Shown here piece after piece: positions 5,986 to 9,131 of a stretch of DNA of 9,131 nt (the first letter of the stretch is position 1; each line of letters starts with the position of its first letter). A model generated the notes under the pieces. The model searched no databases. It saw nothing but the letters and a program-made list of their open reading frames with translations, and was not told the origin of the DNA. The DNA is taken from NCBI GenBank assembly GCA_043815465.1, contig JBDRIW010000034.1, forward strand, positions 1-9,131, written 5' to 3'. This stretch comes from JBAZFF01 sp043815465. GTDB lineage: Bacteria > Patescibacteriota > Minisyncoccia > Minisyncoccales > RBG-13-42-11. The position numbers and the translations under genes were made by a program.

Positions 5986-6014
5986 ATTAAACCATAAAAT
6001 TAAATAAAAGTCAT
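5986..6014 (-). promoter_or_regulatory. Promoter of the envelope-protein gene
   Basis: On the minus strand, ATGACT (6014-6009, four of six to consensus) is followed after exactly 17 bases by TTTAAT (5991-5986, five of six). Transcription would begin near 5979, about five bases before the ATG at 5974, giving a nearly leaderless message with no Shine-Dalgarno site. Confidence 0.5.
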
Positions 6015-6024
6015 TTTTAGAGAG

Positions 6025-6058
6025 TAGACAAGAGCGTTAAAAAATGAGAAGATATAAT
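6025..6058 (+). promoter_or_regulatory. Promoter of the PsbP-like/PspC pair
   Basis: A perfect TATAAT (6053-6058) lies 22 bases after TAGACA (6025-6030), the same boxes and spacing seen before tgt at 1801-1834. The 38-base leader it would give has no Shine-Dalgarno site. A second candidate -10, GATAAT (6088-6093), would produce an almost leaderless transcript instead. Which of the two is used cannot be told from sequence. Confidence 0.4.
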
Positions 6059-6102
6059 ATAATAATTTAGTCTTATTTATTAGTATTGATAATTAATTAA
6101 AA

Positions 6103-6723
6103 ATGAATAATAAAACAATAATTTATATAGTTTCAGTTATAGTGCTTGTTTTAGTTGTAGGTTGGTACTTTTTATGGAGTGATTCTAGTCTTGTACAAGA
6201 AGAAGAACAAATTCAAGAACAAGTAAATCAAGCGGAAGATATTAAATTAGAAGAAGTTAAATTGGTTGATTTGGTTAATGATGATTTTGAAATAAAGCAT
6301 CCTGAGGGTTGGAGAAAATTAACTCCTCCAGAAGGAATTCAAGTTCTTTTAACCAACATTGGAGAGGAACAAATAGATCCTGAAAAAGAAAAAGATGGAT
6401 TTAACACTTATTTAGCTATAACCAAAGATGTTCTTCAAGGGAAAAATACAGAAGAGTTTGTAGCTTATGTTAAAAATATCTTAACTGATTCTTTGCCATC
6501 TATTGTATTTAACAAAGAGGAAGCAGCTAATATTAATGGAAGAGACGCTATAGCTATAGAAGCTTTAGTAACCCAAGAAGGATATAAATTTAGCACTTTA
6601 TTATTTATGATAAGGGGAGAAGGGGATGATATGTGGACTTTATCCTTTAATACTTCCGAAATAAAATGGGAAGATTCGAAAGATTTATTTTATGAAATTT
6701 CTAATAGTTTTAAATTAAAATAG
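6103..6723 (+). CDS. Membrane-anchored PsbP/DcrB-like protein
   Basis: The 206-residue protein has a hydrophobic N-terminal anchor (about 5-25), a Glu/Gln-rich linker (32-50) and an extracytoplasmic domain. The domain opens with DDFEIKHPEGWRKLTPPEG (60-78), the strand-turn-strand hallmark of Mog1/PsbP/DcrB-like folds, and continues with TEEFVAYVKN, INGRDAIAIEA, MWTLSFNT and the closing FYEISNSFKLK, all at the positions expected for that fold. These small domains are common as uncharacterised envelope proteins; no catalytic residues are expected and no ligand can be predicted. Its TAG stop shares a base with the GTG start of the PspC gene, so the two are co-translated. It is divergent from the lamin-tail-like envelope protein gene. 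Confidence 0.7.
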   Translation: MNNKTIIYIVSVIVLVLVVGWYFLWSDSSLVQEEEQIQEQVNQAEDIKLEEVKLVDLVNDDFEIKHPEGWRKLTPPEGIQVLLTNIGEEQIDPEKEKDGFNTYLAITKDVLQGKNTEEFVAYVKNILTDSLPSIVFNKEEAANINGRDAIAIEALVTQEGYKFSTLLFMIRGEGDDMWTLSFNTSEIKWEDSKDLFYEISNSFKLK

Positions 6724-6917
6724 TGAAGAGATTATACAGAAGTAGAAAAAACAAGATATTAGCTGGAGTTTTAGGGAGACTAGGAGAATATATTAATCTA
6801 GACCCTACAGTTTTAAGGATTAGTTGGGTAGTTATAACTATTTTTACTGGATTCTTTCCTGGTTTCTTAATTTATTTTCTAGTTGTTCTAATAATTTCAG
6901 AAGAAATATCGATCTAA
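6723..6917 (+). CDS. PspC-domain membrane protein
   Basis: This 64-residue protein is essentially a bare PspC domain. It starts MKRLYRSRKNKILAGVLG, as PspC proteins do, followed by EYINLDPTVLRISWV (in place of the usual EYF.iDptlvR) and a hydrophobic segment FTGFFPGFLIYFLVVLII (about 41-58). The GTG start is supported by the match to the usual N-terminus and by the TAGTG overlap with the gene before it. PspC proteins act in envelope stress responses in many bacteria, usually beside pspA; no pspA is visible here, so the short form may act alone or with its neighbour. A terminator hairpin follows four bases after the stop. Confidence 0.88.
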   Translation: MKRLYRSRKNKILAGVLGRLGEYINLDPTVLRISWVVITIFTGFFPGFLIYFLVVLIISEEISI

Positions 6918-6920
6918 TAA

Positions 6921-6950
6921 AAAAGCCCTCTATTAGGAAGGCTTGTTTGT
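6921..6950. terminator. Bidirectional terminator between PspC gene and the minus-strand cassette
   Basis: AAGCC (6923-6927) pairs with GGCTT (6940-6944). After a C/A mismatch, TCT (6929-6931) pairs with GGA (6936-6938) around the loop ATTA. On the minus strand the stem is followed by a solid T-run (complement of 6919-6924), so it is a better terminator for that strand. On the plus strand the tail is the weaker GTTTGTTAT. The minus-strand strength is evidence that transcription does arrive from the right. Confidence 0.7.
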
Positions 6951-7153
6951 TATACATGAAATGAGATTTCGAATTTTCCCGTTTTGGTATAAAGTAAATA
7001 TTCATTTTTTCCATTGGACTAGATATCAATATCACTTCTACCCGGAAGATTGCGTATATATTTAAACTCCTCGCCTTTCAGTCCAGCTTTTATTTTAATT
7101 AGTTTTTATTTTGTTATTTTTATTTCTGTAATTATCTTTTTAGCTTCAGTCAT
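6950..7153 (-). pseudogene. Probable decayed small gene with two in-frame stops
   Basis: On the minus strand an ATG at 7153 follows GAGGG at Shine-Dalgarno distance (five bases). The frame reads MTEAKKIITEIKITK, then TAA (7108-7106), then a protein-like stretch KGEEFKYIRNLPGRSDID to TAG (7021-7019), then SNGKNEYLLYTKTGKFEISF to a final TAA (6952-6950), immediately before a strong minus-strand terminator. All three stretches are in one frame, and together they would give about 67 codons. Only the first has a start codon. The family is not recognised. The simplest reading is a pseudogene carrying two nonsense mutations; sequencing error, or a 15-residue peptide gene followed by remnant, are alternatives. 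It lies 22 bases after the 121-residue ORF and would share its transcript. Confidence 0.4.
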
Positions 7154-7175
7154 TACAACCCTCTTTACAATATAA

Positions 7176-7541
7176 TTAGCGTTTTAATATTGCGTTTGAG
7201 TTTTCTACATTGTCTTTAAAATCTTTTCTATATTTTTCCCTCAGCACCAGCCTTATTCCATTTTTTTTGATATTAACAAAGAATATTTCCCCCCAAAATT
7301 CATTGTTCAAAAAATAAACAACAGGAATGGCTATATATATAGGGAAAAATTGTACCAATTTTTCAACTACTTCCATGGGAGATGAATTGTTGAAGAAGTA
7401 GTGATACAGGACATGCCTTTTGATATTCACCTTTATTTTATTCCATTCTATGCCAGATAATTTGGGAAATCTGGAGGTAGAAAAAATATGGTGATAATTT
7501 TTGTGTTTGTTATTATTTTTTCTCTCGTCATTTTTCCTCAA
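7176..7541 (-). CDS. Hypothetical 121-residue protein, Shine-Dalgarno-led TTG start
   Basis: I do not recognise this protein. The first 20 residues are very polar (Lys/Asn/His-rich). Residues 63-78 (VQFFPIYIAIPVVYFL) are hydrophobic and could be a buried helix or a single membrane segment. The tail is basic and charged (REKYRKDFKDNVENS). The TTG start at 7541 is favoured because AAAGGAG lies six bases before it, and no in-frame ATG occurs until residue 56. A 17-base-spaced promoter lies upstream and a minus-strand terminator downstream of the following pseudogene, so a real transcription unit is likely. Against this, the product has no recognised homologue and the surrounding DNA is strongly biased, so a spurious frame is possible. 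Its start region is divergent from the DUF167 gene. Confidence 0.5.
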   Translation of the reverse strand: MRKNDERKNNNKHKNYHHIFSTSRFPKLSGIEWNKIKVNIKRHVLYHYFFNNSSPMEVVEKLVQFFPIYIAIPVVYFLNNEFWGEIFFVNIKKNGIRLVLREKYRKDFKDNVENSNAILKR

Positions 7542-7547
7542 GACAAT

Positions 7548-7614
7548 CTCCTTTCTATTTGAAATGTGCTTTCCTCCTTTTTTAGATATTAGTACAATAT
7601 TAATAAAAGGTAAA
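7548..7614 (-). promoter_or_regulatory. Promoter and two Shine-Dalgarno-like sites before the 121-residue ORF
   Basis: On the minus strand TTTACC (7614-7609) and TAATAT (7591-7586) are 17 bases apart, each four of six to consensus. The predicted transcript begins near 7579 and carries AAAGGAGG (about 7580-7573) and, 18 bases later, AAAGGAG (7554-7548). The second is well placed for the TTG at 7541. The first is seven bases from an in-frame ATT (7565-7563), a rare start codon used by infC in other bacteria. Confidence 0.4.
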
Positions 7615-7648
7615 GGGAAAATGTATTATTGAATTTATTTGTAAAATT

Positions 7649-7873
7649 ATGTTGTATAAAGTAAAAGTTTCCCCTGGATCTAAAAAGAGGGAAATAATAA
7701 AAAAAGATAAAGATAGGTTTGAGATTAGGGTAAAAGCAAAACCTGAAAGAGGGTTGGCTAATAAAGAAGTAATGGAAACTATTTCTGCTTACTTTAAGGT
7801 GCCAATTTCTAAAGTTAGATTAATTAAGGGAAACAAAAGCACAAATAAGATTTTTGAAATAATTGATTATTAA
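7649..7873 (+). CDS. DUF167 (YggU-like) family protein
   Basis: The 74-residue protein matches DUF167/YggU along its length. KVKVSPGSKK (4-13) is the family's opening V.P.s. motif, and FEIRVKAKPERGLANKEVME (23-42) is the hallmark (v.apP..GkAN..l). The end, VPISKVRLIKGNKSTNKIFEI, matches the closing S.v.i..G..sr.K segment. Length is usual for the family, whose function is not established. ATG at 7649 gives the standard N-terminus; no Shine-Dalgarno site precedes it. A -10-like TATTAT (7624-7629) is the only promoter candidate seen, without a -35 box. The gene sits between the divergent minus-strand cassette and the helicase. Confidence 0.9.
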   Translation: MLYKVKVSPGSKKREIIKKDKDRFEIRVKAKPERGLANKEVMETISAYFKVPISKVRLIKGNKSTNKIFEIIDY

Positions 7874-7886
7874 TATAATAATAGCT

Positions 7887-7920
7887 AAATTGCACAGTCT
7901 TTACTAAAAGGCAGTTTTTT
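7887..7920 (+). terminator. Weak possible terminator after the DUF167 gene
   Basis: AAATTGC (7887-7893) can pair with GCAGTTT (7911-7917), with one G-U pair, across a long 17-base loop, and a T-run covers 7915-7920. The loop is large and the stem AT-rich, so this is weak. It overlaps the proposed -35 box of the helicase promoter. Confidence 0.3.
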
Positions 7921-7928
7921 GTTATAAT
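7900..7928 (+). promoter_or_regulatory. Promoter of the DEAD-box helicase gene
   Basis: TTTACT (7900-7905, four of six) and a perfect TATAAT (7923-7928) are spaced by 17 bases. Transcription would begin near 7935, leaving about seven bases before the ATG at 7942. There is no Shine-Dalgarno site, so initiation would be near-leaderless. Confidence 0.6.
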
Positions 7929-7941
7929 ATAGAGCATAAAT

Positions 7942-9126
7942 ATGAATGATAAAAATCAAAAAGAAAATTTAAATTTTTATGGTCTCGGGATAGCTCCTGG
8001 GATTCTCGATGTTTTAAAAAAACTTCGCTATTTAATACCCACTCCTATTCAGCATCAATCAATCGCTATTGCCGTTCAAGGGAAAGATATAGTTGGTGTT
8101 GCTCAAACAGGTACAGGCAAAACTCTTGCTTTTGGCATTCCAATGATTCAAAGATTAGCAAGCACAAAAGGTTTAGGATTAGTGCTTTCACCGACTAGAG
8201 AATTAGCTTTACAAATTGAGAATGAGCTTAAAAAGATTGGTGGCCCTCTTGGTCTTAAGACTGCAGTTTTAATTGGTGGAGTTCCTATTAGACCTCAGAT
8301 ATCAGCTCTTAGAAGAAATCCAAATGTTATTATAGCAACCCCTGGTCGTTTGATTGATCACTTACACCAAAGAACAGCTAATCTTAAAGATGTAAATATT
8401 TTAATTTTAGATGAAGCTGATCGTATGTTGGATATGGGGTTTTTGCCACAGATAAATGAAATCTTAAAATTAGTTCCTAAAGATCGTCAAACAATGCTTT
8501 TTTCAGCTACACTTTCACCACAAGTCATGAGTATTGCTTCAGTTAATATGAAGCTTCCTATTCGTGTTGAAATAGCTCCTACTGGTACCACTGTTGATAA
8601 TGTTTCTCAAGATTTATTTATAGTTTCTAAAGAAGAGAAAACGCGTTTATTAGAAAAGATTTTAGCTCAATATACAGGATCAGCTCTTGTCTTTACTAAG
8701 ACTAAATATGGAGCTACTCGTGTAGCTAATGCAATAAAGAAGATGGGTCATTCTGCAACAGAAATACATTCAAATAGAACTTTTCCTCAAAGAAAAAGTG
8801 CTTTAGATGGATTTAAGTCAGGTCAATATCGTGTACTCGTAGCAACTGATATTGTAGCTAGAGGGATAGACGTAGCTGGGATAGAATTAGTTGTAAATTA
8901 TGATTTACCCTCACAAGCAGAAGATTATGTTCATAGAATAGGGAGAACAGCTCGTGCTGGTATGAAGGGACATGCTATTTCTTTTGTAATGCCATCTGAA
9001 CAAGCAGAAATTCGTGCCATTGAATGGTTGATCAGAAAGAAGTTAAACGTATCTACACTTCCTGAATTTCCAAGTGCTCAATTTGCAAGACCTAGGATGG
9101 TTTATCGCAGCAAGAGAAGAAGATAA
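7942..9126 (+). CDS. DEAD-box ATP-dependent RNA helicase, RhlE-like
   Basis: A complete 394-residue DEAD-box helicase that unwinds or remodels RNA duplexes using ATP, typically in ribosome assembly, mRNA decay or cold adaptation. All motifs are present in order: Q motif (Phe12 and PTPIQ 33-37), motif I AQTGTGKT (54-61), Ia PTRELALQ (84-91), Ib TPGRLIDHL (133-141), II DEAD (157-160), III SAT (188-190), IV LVFTKTK (249-255), V ATDIVARGIDV (301-311) and VI HRIGRTARAG (331-340). The C-terminal extension is short and basic, ending SKRRR, without a DbpA-like or CsdA-like domain, and the overall build is closest to RhlE. One small deviation is HSNRTFPQR (276-284), where most relatives have a Gln for the Phe. 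The gene has its own promoter. Confidence 0.97.
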   Translation: MNDKNQKENLNFYGLGIAPGILDVLKKLRYLIPTPIQHQSIAIAVQGKDIVGVAQTGTGKTLAFGIPMIQRLASTKGLGLVLSPTRELALQIENELKKIGGPLGLKTAVLIGGVPIRPQISALRRNPNVIIATPGRLIDHLHQRTANLKDVNILILDEADRMLDMGFLPQINEILKLVPKDRQTMLFSATLSPQVMSIASVNMKLPIRVEIAPTGTTVDNVSQDLFIVSKEEKTRLLEKILAQYTGSALVFTKTKYGATRVANAIKKMGHSATEIHSNRTFPQRKSALDGFKSGQYRVLVATDIVARGIDVAGIELVVNYDLPSQAEDYVHRIGRTARAGMKGHAISFVMPSEQAEIRAIEWLIRKKLNVSTLPEFPSAQFARPRMVYRSKRRR

Positions 9127-9131
9127 AAATT

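Noticed and set aside
6844..7035. Minus-strand 63-codon frame overlapping the PspC gene end
   Set aside because: It crosses the terminator hairpin and the 3' end of the PspC gene, starts with a GTG lacking a ribosome site, and its beginning is an out-of-frame reading of the better protein-like frame at 6950-7153.
6950..7153. Genome-wide stop-codon reassignment
   Set aside because: TAA, TAG and TGA all end well-supported genes in the window, so the in-frame stops here are local.
7621..7632. Tiny upstream frame (ATG TAT TAT TGA) before the DUF167 gene, preceded by a purine run
   Set aside because: A three-codon frame in AT-rich DNA is expected by chance, and there is no evidence of attenuation or conservation.
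1..9131. tRNA, rRNA, insertion sequence or attachment-site repeats
   Set aside because: I looked for cloverleaf arms, transposase motifs and long direct or inverted repeats and found none I could support by eye.

Overview
The window is low-GC bacterial DNA that most resembles a Candidate Phyla Radiation (Patescibacteria, probably Parcubacteria-like) genome. The pointers are an archaeal-type phosphopantetheine adenylyltransferase domain in a bacterial setting, a membrane-anchored lamin-tail-type surface protein, short streamlined proteins, tight spacing and several near-leaderless promoters. TGA ends two genes (358-360 and 3667-3669) and no TGA lies inside a frame, so the standard bacterial code fits and the UGA=Gly code of Gracilibacteria/Absconditabacteria does not. 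Lineage is inferred from gene content only.

Layout. (1) 1-1057, plus: the 3' end of a trans-prenyltransferase gene overlapping uppS, the lipid-carrier pathway for cell wall building, closed by a nested hairpin terminator. (2) 1236-1745, plus: a solitary unrecognised gene with its own promoter, a strong Shine-Dalgarno site, a possible zinc site and its own terminator. (3) 1840-4766, plus: a compact three-gene operon with a tRNA-guanine transglycosylase (tgt), a RecB/Cas4-like PD-(D/E)XK nuclease and a two-domain protein joining an archaeal-type nucleotidyltransferase to an AlkD-like DNA glycosylase domain. (4) 4796-5974, minus: a large anchored, cysteine-rich envelope protein that shares a bidirectional terminator with the operon. 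(5) 6103-6917, plus: an anchored PsbP/DcrB-like protein and a PspC-domain protein with stop and start overlapping. (6) 6950-7541, minus: a poorly understood small cassette with a 121-residue ORF led by a good Shine-Dalgarno site, followed by what looks like a decayed gene with two in-frame stops, both between a promoter and a terminator. (7) 7649-9126, plus: a DUF167/YggU protein and a full-length RhlE-like DEAD-box RNA helicase.

Most of this is housekeeping and envelope biology. The most interesting parts are the nucleotidyltransferase-AlkD fusion and its co-operonic nuclease and divergent Tgt, which together look like an uncharacterised nucleic-acid modification or repair unit, and the minus-strand cassette at 6950-7541. 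Genes with strong Shine-Dalgarno sites here are all of unknown family, while several recognisable genes start almost at the predicted transcript end. This may separate acquired genes from resident ones.
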